Below, piece by piece: positions 1 through 10,961 of a stretch of DNA of 64,000 bases (position 1 is the first letter of the stretch; every line of letters starts with the position of its first letter). Under the pieces are notes generated by a model, which saw only the letters and a program-made list of their open reading frames with translations, searched no databases and had not been told where the DNA came from. Source of the DNA: Manduca sexta (Eukaryota; Arthropoda; Insecta; Lepidoptera; Sphingidae); NCBI RefSeq assembly GCF_014839805.1, contig NC_051129.1, positions 6,576,920 to 6,640,919 of the forward strand, written 5' to 3'. The translations under genes and the position numbers were made by a program.

Positions 1-978
1 TTAACTGCAAGCAGTGACGATACACTTTTGACGCACGCCGAGAGCATCGCTCGTCACAATGCAAAAATTCTGACAGCAGAAGATTGCGTCATTGATCCTG
101 ATGTAATAGTCGAGATAAATTCATACACTCATGCTGATATTTACAAGGGAAATTTGATACTACATAAGGCATTAATAAAACCAAATCATGTAATAATGTT
201 AGAAACATGGTATAAACCCAAAAAGCATCTGGAATTAAACTTTGAAAATCGTTATGCTGATTACATTAAGGTATTTAAAGTTAGTTCAGACTATGACCAA
301 AAAGAAATGACTTTTAGAAATCTTGCAAATATTTTAGGTCCATTTTCTGAACTTAATTTACTTTATCAGTTTTTCCCCAGTGCTGATAAAAATATTGAAA
401 ATCTTACCACCATTTGGTTGGATCCTACGGGCGTCATTGCCGATATCAACACCATATTCGTAGATGAAAATAATCTCACTAGTTTTATAAAACCCAACAT
501 AAAAACACCCCTTTTACCTGGGATATGGAAAATAGGCTTATTTGATCAAAAACAAATAATAGCTTCTTCGAAATTTTTAGTTTCACCATTAGCATATTTG
601 TCGGGTAAAGAACTTTCACATCAGGAAGCAAGTATTATTCATAGTGGTTCTCAAAATTCATACAAAAATTTCTCACGCATAAAACAAATTGACTTTTTAC
701 CAGATCAGGAAGAGCGATTATTGCTTCAAAAAGTTTCACATTCAAATGTTAAAAGAACAGACGATGATTTAAAAGACTGGATAGATGCTTTAAGTAAAGA
801 ATTTTATAATGTTTTAAGTTCTTGTATAGTATCTGACAGCATATTAAAGGAAAAAATAGTCTGTGGAAGACATATATTTGAATATTGTGAATCAACTTCT
901 TGGAGTTCTGTATCACCAGATCCTAAAGGAACAATAGGCAAACTGAACCAAATAACTGGACGTTTAGAAAGAGTATGA
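1..978 (+). CDS. oxt: Peptide O-xylosyltransferase, C-terminal exon (partial)
   Basis: Open from base 1 to the TGA at 976-978, about 325 codons, with no start of its own; the 5' exons lie outside the window. The protein ends with WSSVSPDPKGTIG followed by a short Arg-containing tail, matching the conserved end of animal xylosyltransferases (WSSxSPDPK). The part before it, with IWLDPTG and a stretch around LLPGIWKIGLF, fits the XylT C-terminal domain. The catalytic GT14 domain is not in this exon. In the family, the enzyme is a type II Golgi membrane protein that transfers xylose from UDP-xylose to serine of proteoglycan cores, the first step of heparan and chondroitin sulfate linker synthesis. 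The reading frame is intact. The identification is firm; the true 5' limit of the exon is unknown. Confidence 0.88.
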   Translation, partial: LTASSDDTLLTHAESIARHNAKILTAEDCVIDPDVIVEINSYTHADIYKGNLILHKALIKPNHVIMLETWYKPKKHLELNFENRYADYIKVFKVSSDYDQKEMTFRNLANILGPFSELNLLYQFFPSADKNIENLTTIWLDPTGVIADINTIFVDENNLTSFIKPNIKTPLLPGIWKIGLFDQKQIIASSKFLVSPLAYLSGKELSHQEASIIHSGSQNSYKNFSRIKQIDFLPDQEERLLLQKVSHSNVKRTDDDLKDWIDALSKEFYNVLSSCIVSDSILKEKIVCGRHIFEYCESTSWSSVSPDPKGTIGKLNQITGRLERV

Positions 979-1984
979 CGTCAAATTACATTTGGACTAA
1001 AAGAAATCACTTATATGGCGTTATTCGGTGAGTTAGTAAAAGAAATACACCAAATGTATATACATGTAAGAAAGAAATATATAAATACAATTGTTATAAG
1101 TTAATATCACTTTTATTTTACGTATAAGGGTGCATATCCTACATCCGTATTGAGGAATCAATACGAGTATCAATACAATGTATGGTGATGTGATGCTGCT
1201 TTTTATGAGCGGTCATATAGCTCGATCTAAAGAAAAAGAATAGAAATGTACCTTCTATTCAGGAACTAAAAAAACAGGGTAGTTGCCTGCTTTTCTTTAA
1301 ATACATTTATCACACTGTATATCATTCAAAATGCAACGGAACCAGAATATTCAAAATCGACACAATAATATTTAAGTAATAAAGCTTTGAAATTTGTTGT
1401 TATATACTTATACAAAATCAAACATAGGAAAACTATTTTTAAATATTATTGAATAGGTATGTTATAGATTTCATATTATGCATTAAGGATAGCCGCCGGT
1501 ATAAAAAATGATCGTTATCGTTATGGATACATGTTTAGTTACTTTAGATAGAGGTCGTTTACACATAGTCTGGCAGCCCAATCAGTGACCTCGGTTTAAT
1601 TGATTTCAGATTAATCAGTAACCGACCTATTTCTAATCGATTGACGGATCACCACAGGCATGAATCTAAATAGCAAGAGGTACCTAAATATTATAAACAT
1701 CGAATTCTAATCTATTCGTGTAAAAAAATCTGCTACTCCTCCAAATAATTCCTAGCGCAGGAAGACCAGTCGTTTACTGTGTTTGAAATAACTCCACTAA
1801 TTTCTTAACGCGAAAAAACTAATATGCATTGTTATACAAACAGTTTATAAACGTTGCCTACCAGTAAAAAACATGTTTTTTCTATCAGACGTAGCCAAAC
1901 CCAACGCAAAAACACAACTTTAATGTCGTAGGAGAGGAATATTCGCATTTTTATTTCCATGGACGACATAGGTACTTATTACGG
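979..1984. other. oxt 3' UTR and intergenic sequence
   Basis: AT-rich with no coding signal. An AATAAA at 1378-1383, 400 bases after the oxt stop, is the best candidate poly(A) signal. The rest, up to the TTAA that starts the next element, shows nothing I recognise. Confidence 0.4.
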
Positions 1985-2526
1985 TTAAGAGCGTTTACGC
2001 ACCCGCGCGCCGTATGTCTCAAAAACAGCACTTTTCGAAGGAGATAATATCCATCAAAACATTATTTTAAAAACATATGAATTAGTAATTATTATAGAAA
2101 ATTTTGTTGTCTAAAAAGTTAGTAGAGAAAATTTTTAGATTTATTGAGTATTTGTAAATTCTTAAATGATTACTGAACAGAGGTTTACAAATTTGCGCTT
2201 CCAACGTCTATTTCGAAGCTCAAAATATCTAAAACCACAAAGGAACAAAACAATATGTTATTTTTATCTAAATAAAAAGAACCAGAAGAAAAAGTTAGTA
2301 GAGAAAAATATCTTTTTATGTTTAATTCATGAGAAATAAAAATTCAAAGAGTTCGAAAATTTCAGATATGTTGGTCATTTAAATGATTTTTTTTTATCAC
2401 TATATCTTACTTAATTGAATATAATATTGGATTACTATAATAGAAGAACATCTCCTTAAAAACATACAATTTAAAAATTCAACAAAATTAGTTCTGTTAT
2501 TTTTCTATAAATATTTTAAATACCAC

Positions 2527-2774
2527 TATAAAATGCAACGCGCAAATCGTTTCAAATTAGTCCGCCTTGAGGCTTTCTAGAGAGAGGACGTATCGCTCGT
2601 CGCTCCGGCCAGACTCCAGTTGGCCTTTGCTGTGCGTAGAAAAATAGTCACGTGTATACAGTGATTGCCACATCTTAGTACTTTAGTAAGTAAAATATTT
2701 TTTCTTTAAGGAGTGACAATAATTTTAGTAGTTACTATAAATTATTATTATATTATTATGTTTCAGACACAATG
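2527..2774 (+). promoter_or_regulatory. Relic promoter and leader intron of the TTAA element
   Basis: TATAAAA at 2527-2533 is followed by a leader-like stretch, a GTAAGT donor at 686-691 of the same kilobase (2686-2691) and a TTTCAG acceptor ending at 2766. The first ATG downstream is at 2772-2774 and opens a short basic peptide that soon stops. Layout fits the transposase gene's old promoter, 5' exon and first intron. No expression evidence is available. Confidence 0.4.
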
Positions 2775-3927
2775 GGAAGTAAAGCTATTTCTAGGCAAGA
2801 AAAGGAAACGCAACAACGCTGAAACTTCGGCTAAAGCAAGAGCTAAAAGATTGGTGTACTAATGTTATAACATGCGTCTGTAGTTATGGTTGTTGCTTTT
2901 TTTACTCATTAAACACTTGAGCAACAGTTACTCAAAGGAAAAAAATGGAACCTTAAGCTAAAAACTCACAAAGCGGTATTTACCCGTGCCCGCCGCGATT
3001 GCGGGCCCGCAATTCCAAAAGCATGCAAATATATGTCAAAAATCAATTAGCTCATTGAAATGTTACATGAGCTTTGTATTTTTTAGAGGACCCAATTTTA
3101 TTTTTAGAACATATGCGGGGGTCAATAAAAGCTTAACCTCAAGTTTGTGGGGTCGCCACCCTTGTCCCCTAGCCGCCATCATGGAAAAAGGGGTGAAAAC
3201 ACTTTTTTCGCGATATCTCGGAAACTATGCGTCTTACATAAATTTTGTAAAGTCATAATTTGTAGCAAATTGTTTTGCCTACAAATATGTTTATATAACT
3301 TTTTGCCCTAAATTAAAAATTAAAGAAGTTATAAACAAAAATGTGAGAAAATGTTTATAAAAGTTTTCTTTTTTGCTCTATAACTTTTTTTATACATTTT
3401 ACAAAAAAATTACCTCAAACTAACTTGTAAATAATCTTTTGAGTAAAATTGTTCCCTATAATTTTTTTTTATTTATTTCATTTAAAACGCTGTTACAGCG
3501 CTCCAAAGTTTACTGGGTTCGTCAATGCTCATGAGAATCCGGTCGAAACAAAATGTTTAACTTATTTTTGCATAATGCATAGGTACGCTTACTTTCAAGT
3601 GACGAGAGACGGAATCCTATATCTTTCTCCTCTTTGAACCTTAAAAATAAGGGATTTGGTAATTTATGTAGCTAGTGAATAAAACTACTAGTAGTAGTTA
3701 GTATACCTATTTTCTTAACTATTTGGGCTAGTTTAGGTTTACACGCTCATATAAATTTTACATATTACTTTATCCTGACGTTTAACCTTGTGCAGGTTTC
3801 GGCGTCATTATACTTGTATAAATTAAACACATCTAGATCCATATGCAGTTTTACTTAAGTATGTAGTGTTTGCGTAAACTTCGATAATAATAATAGTATA
3901 TTCTATTTTTTTTTTTTTAATTTTTAG

Positions 3928-4512
3928 GTAATCGAGCCTGATATTACACTCAAAATAAATAAGGTTATTAAAAGCCGCAAAATTATAGATCTTCAATATT
4001 TCTTGGATCAAAAATTAAAACACTCAATAACCACAACAGAGCAACAGGTTGTAGTATCGAACATTTACAACTATTGAAAGAGAATAAACTTTGCTTGCAG
4101 TCAACATTTTTAATGAAGTGTAATATGTGCAATATGGAATTTAAGCTATTTAAGCGCTAAGAGATATACTGATAGTATGGACGTATATCGTGGAGCTGTG
4201 AATGTAGCTATGATGACTGGAGTTGGTAGATCAAATTTAAACGAACAGTTAGCTTCCATAGATTTACCAATATTAACGCAAAATGTTTACATGAAATGTT
4301 ACGTGTTAGCTAAATGATTGAAATTAGCTACAGAGAACAGGATGCAAGAGGCCGCTAGGAAAGAAACTGATAAGGATGTTGCCTGTGGCGATGTAAAAGA
4401 CGGTATTCCCGTACTTACAGTCATAGCTGACTGCTGTTGGTCGAAAAAAAAGTACAGAACCAACTATTTTGCTTCGTCGAGTGTCGCAAATATTATGCAA
4501 AACTATGGATAA
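3928..4512 (+). pseudogene. Transposase relic (Mutator-like/Kolobok-type)
   Basis: Conceptual translation in more than one frame recovers blocks typical of a transposase family common in insects. A SRKIIDLQYFLDQ block lies near 3975-4015. A block ending in TGVGRSNLNEQLASIDLP lies near 4215-4275. An in-frame block from 4318 includes DGIPVLTVIADCCWSKKKY, resembling the conserved DGIP-ITVVADG-WSKRSY motif. Stop codons and frame shifts separate the blocks. It lies inside the TTAA-flanked element and on the same strand as that element's promoter. The family link is from memory of the motif, not a search, so it is moderately sure. Confidence 0.6.
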
Positions 4513-5271
4513 AAACTGGTAAATTGTTATACATGGATGTACAATCGATCGATTGATGATCAATGTCACTGAGAAGCACTATCTATTAAAAAAATATCCA
4601 AAAAAATATAATCAACTTCTAAAAAAAGAAGTCTTTTATTTCTCACTTTTTAGTTATACACCTAAAAATGACATCTCATTACATACACCTTCTGACTCAC
4701 AATATAAATTCCAATATGTAATTTCTAATGACTTAATTAAAATTTTCAATACGCTAAATATTAAAACTGCAGATCTATGGAGTAATTATGTGATCCATTA
4801 TAAACATCGTAGCACAGTAATTTTCCTGATTTATTGTCTGATTACGGAGTTCTGGTGCCTATCTTTCGGCTTCATGATGAGTTCCACTTTACTAAGGGGT
4901 ATTTTCTAAATGCAAATGCTTAAATTTTTAAGCATTTACATTTAAAAAGTGAAAATAATAATTTGTAAAATTGCCGTTAAAATTTGTTATAAATGTTTAT
5001 TTTTTTTATAATTACAAAATGATACATATAAACTATTTCATGATGAATTCTTATATATTTAATAATAGAATTCTTCATTTATCATAAATTCATAAATCAT
5101 AAGTTACATTCCAATTAGATAATTAAAGCGAAAAGATCAAAATTGGTTGGTCTGACTATAAAGATAGCCGACGCGCTAATTCTACGCACACAGCTGCACA
5201 CGGTTGTGTGAGTGAATTTTGCGAAGAATTACCTATAGTTGACTTCACGCGCGGCACGTAAACGCTCTTAA

Positions 5272-6399
5272 GTATCTTAGTAAACTAAGTTTTATTTGCC
5301 ACGCAGGTAGAACTAATTTTATTACCATTTATTTGAAAGCATATATTAAAGTGTTGACTTTTATTTTGTCGGCCTAAGATCGATTTAAATTCTTATCATA
5401 ACTAGGCGAAAAAGACCATATTCGTTATGTCTCGCCTATGTTCGTGTAGTCTCCACTTCGTGTCGGTATTTCGGATCCGAATCAAAGGACTTTCGTGTTG
5501 TTTTGTTTCTTTTTTTAAATGTAATATGCTACAGCACAAAATGCTACAGTGACAGAGGAGTCGTTTCTAACACGTCCATTTAGTCATCATCATCATCAGC
5601 CTATATCTTTGTCCACTGCTGGACAGAGGTCTCCTCCAATATGCGCCATTTTACACTGTGGCCTGTCACATCCAGTTATTACCAGCGACCTTTCGCAAAT
5701 CGTCACTACACCTAGCTGGAGGGCTTTCTACACTACGTTTGCCGAGCCGTGGTCTCCACTCAAGAACTCGTTGACCCCATCTAGCATGACTACTGAATGG
5801 ACAACTAAAAGATCATGGATGGGGAGAGCCATTGCCATTGTCGTCCTGTCTCTGCGAGACTTGAGACTGTGATGACTCGACAAGAATGTAGAATAGGCTT
5901 AATACACTTATGTGACGAGTATCATTGACGGTCTCTGTGGCATTGATACTAGATAGAGAGAAGATACTACCTTGCTTGCGTGAAAGTTTTTCTGGAATAA
6001 AAGTCCAGCTATAATACATTTTCCTGTAATAAAAAATAGCCTATGTCCTTCCCAGGATCTTGATCTATTATCAGACAAACGAAATATCAAAGTCGATTCA
6101 GCTGTGGAAACGTAACAGACAGACAAAACAGTTACAGTTAAAGTTAGGTATCATTACCGGTACGGCGAGGTGGCGAGAGTTGGTGGAAGAGAAAAACCTT
6201 TCCTTTTTCGTCTTACTGTTCATCCAGTAGACTTCATTTTCAACAATAAACTCCAGAGATGGAATATAATTTACTATACTTAATTATCGAGGGGTAAAGA
6301 ATAACTTCACTAGATAGTCATTTATGTAATTTTATTTTATCAAGAGTCATCATACAGTCTTTTTTTATATAACATTAAATAAGTTTTTGTACCAAAATA
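5272..6399. other. Intergenic sequence with a dispersed repeat fragment
   Basis: About 5582-5870 contains CATCATCATCAGCC followed by text of the kind CCACTGCTGGACAGAGGTCTCCTCC, a block I recognise as a very abundant lepidopteran dispersed repeat. The open frame over it (5549-5872) is a by-product. The remainder up to the RecQ4 stop has no coding signal. Confidence 0.5.
6331..6336 (-). promoter_or_regulatory. Poly(A) signal of RecQ4
   Basis: AATAAA on the minus strand, 64 bases past the RecQ4 stop codon, at the expected distance for a short 3' UTR. Confidence 0.5.
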
Positions 6400-9300
6400 C
6401 TAAATTTTCATTTGCATTAGTTGCTGCGTTGCTATTGTAATTAAACCATTAAAGTCTTCATGTATGTGCGAACGCCAAAATTTACATCTTCCCCAAACAA
6501 TGGCAGGAAAATTAGGTGAAGAAATTCCTTGAAAAATTCTGGCAATACTTCTGCCTGTAAAAGTGCAATCTTTATATGAAGATATTAAAGCTCTAACATC
6601 ACTAATAACTCTTTCTGTATCTAGAGCTCTTTCTTGCAATACAACATATTCAGGCAAACTATTTTCTCTTTCAAAGTAATTTCGTATCGTTAATTTAAGT
6701 TCATTGGATTTTTCTAAATTAAGAGTTGAATAACCATCGTCTATAAAGCAGTTAGCAAGTTGCTTAAATGCCTCATTACATTCCTCCAATTGATATAATT
6801 TCGTTTTTTCTTGAAATAGTACCGATTCGTGGAGCTCATCTAAAACATTATCAAGTTCTGTAGATGTTAAGTCACCTCTAGCTTTTATCCTAAATCCTAG
6901 TGTGTGAAATTCTACTTTTAAATGGGATCTTCTAGCTGCTCCAGATTCTGATATCCATTCCAAATTTTTAATTGGTATTTAGTTATACCACTCTCCCAAC
7001 CTATTGCAGAAGCTACATCAATAACATTAAATTCTATTACACTTTTGTTTACAACTGATGGATCTTTTTTACTTTCTAAAAGAATTGCTGTTGCTAGAGG
7101 AACACAGGTTTTGGCAGCTAGGAGTATCATTTTTGGTCCTCCATAAGAAGAGATTTTGCACATAGTATATGCATTATTTAATACTTTTATATAATTTTTC
7201 GTTTGGAGTTCTACATAGCAAAGCAATGTAGCAATATTTTCTGAAGGCAAATCCAACTCTTCCACTGTGACATCTATAGGTATTCCAACTTCATGACCTT
7301 TACATTGAATAGATAGATTGTTAGTGGATTCTGACTGGTGTGATAAACACTCACATGGAATAAATACTCTTTGAAGTAGTTTTCTTATAGTAGGCCTGTC
7401 GATGGAGTTTGCATGAATATGTTTCAAAAGTTCATTTTTATCATTATTACTGTTATTCATCAATACATGACAAATTGCCAGTTGACCATCACGTCCAGCT
7501 CTTCCAACTTCTTGTACATAAGACTCAAAACTACTCGGCATATTGTAATGAATTATACATCTGATATCAGATTTATTTATACCCATACCAAAAGCAACAG
7601 TCGCAACTATAATTCTCAGGGCGCCATTCATAAAGTGAGTCTGAATTTTTTTCCTTTGAGCTGCTGACATCCCAGCATGATAAGATTCAGCAATATAAGA
7701 CATTCTTTTCCGTTTTTTGCTCGGTTTTTCCATATTCATTTTCCCAACTTCCTGAAGGCTTGATCTTAACATAGCAGCCACTCTTTCACATTCATCTCTA
7801 CGTATGCAATAAACAATAATAGAATTGAATGATGAGATTCGTTCAGAGTTCAAAAAGGATATAAGCCCCTTATCCTTATCTCTTTCAAATGATACAGACA
7901 AACAAAGATTATCAGGTAAATTAGGATTTGTAATTACCCCACTAATACCATCAGAAATATTTAAATGTTGAATAATGCTTTTAATAGTGGTCTGAGAGGC
8001 TGTAGCCGTTAGACCAAGTATACATTTAACATGTAGTTTTTCTCGTAAGACTCTGCTGATCATTAAATAGTTGGGTCTGAAGTTGTGACTCCATTGTGAA
8101 ACACAATGAGCCTCATCAATACAAGCAAATGCAATTTGGGGCAAGGATTTAAATAGGCCTGCAAATCCATTAGATGTATCACCAGATATTAATGCTTCAG
8201 GAGAAATCAACAAAATATTTATTAAGCCATCCTTTAAACATTGTACAATTTTACGTCTTTGTGTAGGTGACTGATTAGTGTGCAAACAACCAGCTTTTAA
8301 AAATTCTGGCATATTTAACACTTGATCTTCCATTAATGAAACAAGTGGAGAAATCACTAAAGTAATACATTTGTAGTGCTGACTGTAAATATAAGCAGGT
8401 AATTGATAACAAAGGGATTTACCACCACCTGTAGACAATATAAGTAGTGTTGACATACCACATAATATGCGTTTTATGGTTTGTTCTTGACCTGATTTAA
8501 ATGATTCATGCCCAAACTTATGAAGAACATCTAGGAGATCATTTGTGGGTATTTCTTGAGAGGTATTGTATACAGGTTTTATGTTAGCATTACAACTGTT
8601 TGAGGGCTCTTTTAAAATACTTAAAAAGGATTCAGGAATTTCACTTGGCTTGAATGTAACATTTAATTGCTCTGAAAGTGTCTGCTTTTCATTACTTTGG
8701 TCTGAAACATATTTTTGCATGTCTCCAAGTGTTGGCAAATCATTATCATTGTAACTTTCCAAAGGTAAAAGAGATTCTCCTTTATGAGCAGCACAATATA
8801 TTGACATATGTCCCGTACCTCCACACTTGAAACATGATATTTTTCCAGATTCAGGAAATTCCATGCCTCCGTGAAGAGCTTTTTTATTTTTCCATTGCTG
8901 TTTTTTATATTTTGAAAAATTTATACTTTTCTTTCCTCTAACAAATACCTTTTTTTCTATATTAATTTTAACAAAGTTATCATTTAGAGTACCCAATTTT
9001 ATTTTATTTGTTATTGCTGCACTTGCTGAGCTTTCTGCTTTCTCTTGTTTTTTATCTTTAGAGGCAGGACCAGTTGTATTCATATTTTTCAGTACTTCCG
9101 AATGTCTTGGGAGTATATCTTTATCTAGAGCAAAAGGAACATATTCTTTAATATCTGGTGGAGAATCTTCTGCTTCACAGTTTACTTTTCCAACTTGCTT
9201 TTTTACTTTGTGTTTATTGGTTTCCTTTTTAGTTGACCATTGTTTTTCATTATCTATTTTAACATTGTTGATCGTTTCATTATGCCTGCCCTGATTTTCA

Positions 9301-10159
9301 AAATCACAAATATGCATTTTTTTCTTTTCTTTAACGCTGGTTTTAATTTGCTGATTGCAATATCATCCTCTGATTCACTGTTTTCTACGATATCCAAAGT
9401 ATTTTTGGTTGGTATGTCTATATTTCTAATACCAAATTTCTTGGATTCTTCATAACAGCTATTATACTCTAATTCTTCAGTCTCTATTCCTGTCGTTCTC
9501 TTCAGCCATGCTTTATCTAATACTCGTACATTTGGGCTGTTTTTACAATCATTAAATTTAAGTAATGGTGTGGGAATAATTATTTTTTCTAAATCGGTAT
9601 ATGGTTTTATTGTTTCATCTGTCAAAATAGATTCTGAATTAAACGTTTTTTCACCATGTTCTTGACTTGATCTTTTAATTATGGTATCCAATGCAGATTG
9701 CGATTTTGCGACACCTAATTTTCTAGGATTTCGTAGAGAAAATTTTCTGTTATGGAATAGCTTCTTTGACAAATTTTCTGTGCATGGATGAAGTTTGTTA
9801 GAGCAATGCTGAACTTGAACTTGTGATATAAGGTTATCGAGTTCTTGACCAGTGGGCAACATAGGCATGTCCTTTTCTGGAGTTGTGGGGACTGATTTCA
9901 ATGTGTCATTAGAAATAGGCTCGAGAGACATATCTATGTTTTCGTCAATATCACACACAGAAAGGGAATTTTCTAAAGCGGTACTTTTTAACTGAAAGTA
10001 TTTTTTATACGCATATTTGATTTTCGAAGGAGCTTCTTTTATGTCAAATTTCGAAGGTGTACGAGAATACATTGTCTTGAATTCATTTTCCCAGGTTTTC
10101 ACAATCAGTTTACACTTGAGGTACGCTTTGTCCTTTTTTATTGATTCTATGAGGTCCAT
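6400..10159 (-). CDS. RecQ4: RecQ4-type ATP-dependent DNA helicase, with two 1-base frame slips
   Basis: A RECQL4 orthologue, the family acting in replication initiation and DNA repair in the nucleus. The start chosen is the ATG at 10159, because MDLIESIKKDKAYLKCKL begins the Sld2-like N-terminal domain; an upstream in-frame ATG at 10255 adds 32 hydrophobic residues unlike the family. The middle segment has a CX2CX4HX4C zinc knuckle (CFKCGGTGHMSIYC) and a full RecQ helicase: STGGGKS (motif I), SPLVSLMEDQV (Ia), DEAHCVSQW (II with aromatic-rich loop), GLTATAS (III) and GRAGRDG (VI). The C-terminal segment (6400-6963) completes the protein. Segments are joined across 9317-9323 and 6962-6969, where one base appears missing each time. 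With both slips bridged the product is about 1253 aa, normal for the family (human 1208). It appears to be a single exon. Confidence 0.88.
6962..6969 (-). other. Frame slip 2 in RecQ4 (AAAAATTT)
   Basis: The 799-codon helicase frame ends at 6918 after passing AAAAATTT, and the C-terminal frame continues one base back through EWISESGAARRS. One extra A or T here would join them. Same direction as slip 1 and again at an A/T run. Confidence 0.7.
9317..9323 (-). other. Frame slip 1 in RecQ4 (A-run)
   Basis: On the coding strand the run reads AGA AAA AAA TGC. The N-terminal frame runs past it to a stop 64 bases later (9254), while the homologous zinc-knuckle and helicase frame is one base back and opens at the ATG immediately after the run. 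The heptamer A AAA AAA is a textbook slippery sequence, but one missing A in a homopolymer is the simpler explanation. Confidence 0.7.
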
Positions 10160-10961
10160 TTTGAAATATCTTATAACATATAAAAAGTTAAAGATGCTGA
10201 TAAACTTTTGAATCGGCAAGATTTTAGTCTCCAAGAGCAGAAAACAACATACCATAGAGAATTTTTTCTTTCCTTCGTCCTTAGAGGACAGGCTATAGTC
10301 TTACGACCATACTGCCTAGTCTTACGTATTTCTTTTCTTCAAATTTAAATTCTTAATATATTGTCTTTCGTAAGTATTCCAATTAGTAGTTTTCGTAAGT
10401 ATAATCAATTCCAGGTAAAGTATAATCCATTTTTCCAATTGTCAAATCCAGAGTAAATATCAATTCAGTACGATTTTCCTCGTCAGTGAATATGTTTCAT
10501 ATTATCCGTAATATATGTTTTACTATCCTCTTCTTGATTTAAAGCTTCATTGAAGGATACAGAATTTTTGCCATTCCACTATTTGCTCTTTGCTCCATGT
10601 ATTGAGCGGGCTCCAGTAATTTCAAAAACTTAGAGTAAGTACTTCCTCTAAGTTCAAAGATAATCAATGGCAGATATTATCTGTCAGACATAGCTGTTAA
10701 AGAACTGTTTATAATACATTTTATAATATATTATGTCTGAAACCAATATCCTGTAAAATAGTTAACAAGTAAGACTTAATAACAATATTTACAAAATTAC
10801 TACGTAATAGAAATTACAACGAAACAAACAAAAAACAACTAAATATCATTTACAGTGTCTTTTATAAATTTATACAAGTAAACATAAGTTAAGGCATTCT
10901 TAAGCAACTCTTTTAAACATTGCGGGACCCCCGGTTAAGCTTCTTATAGATTTTTAAAAGC
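10160..10961. other. RecQ4 upstream region and intergenic sequence
   Basis: AT-rich, no coding signal and no clear TATA box. It holds the presumed RecQ4 5' UTR and promoter and then runs into the 3' end of the dead non-LTR element. Nothing else recognised. Confidence 0.35.

Larger units (their letters stand above)
1989..5267 (+). mobile_element. Decayed TTAA-flanked DNA transposon (Kolobok-like, possibly piggyBac-like)
   Basis: The ends are inverted copies. The left starts GAGCGTTTACG and the reverse complement of the right end also starts GAGCGTTTACG, an 11-bp perfect terminal inverted repeat followed by similar GC-rich sequence. Both ends abut TTAA (1985-1988 and 5268-5271), the target duplication typical of Kolobok and piggyBac elements. 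Inside are a TATA-type promoter with a spliced-looking leader (2527-2774) and a transposase relic (3928-4512). Length is 3279 bp. The transposase remnant favours Kolobok or a related Mutator-like family over piggyBac; that assignment is inference. Many stops and frame changes show it is dead. Confidence 0.68.

Noticed and set aside
2986..3258. 90-codon open frame
   Set aside because: Lies in the decayed TTAA element, has no recognisable motif and no splice context.
4553..4909. 118-codon open frame
   Set aside because: AT-rich, no known motif; may be decayed transposase C-terminus but I could not align it.
5549..5872. His-rich 107-codon open frame
   Set aside because: Covers a common dispersed repeat (CATCATCAT... 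CCACTGCTGGACA type text).
9254..9316. Short reading-frame end of the RecQ4 N-terminal piece as a natural C-terminus
   Set aside because: The sequence after the A-run is the out-of-frame image of conserved helicase linker; no support for a natural end.
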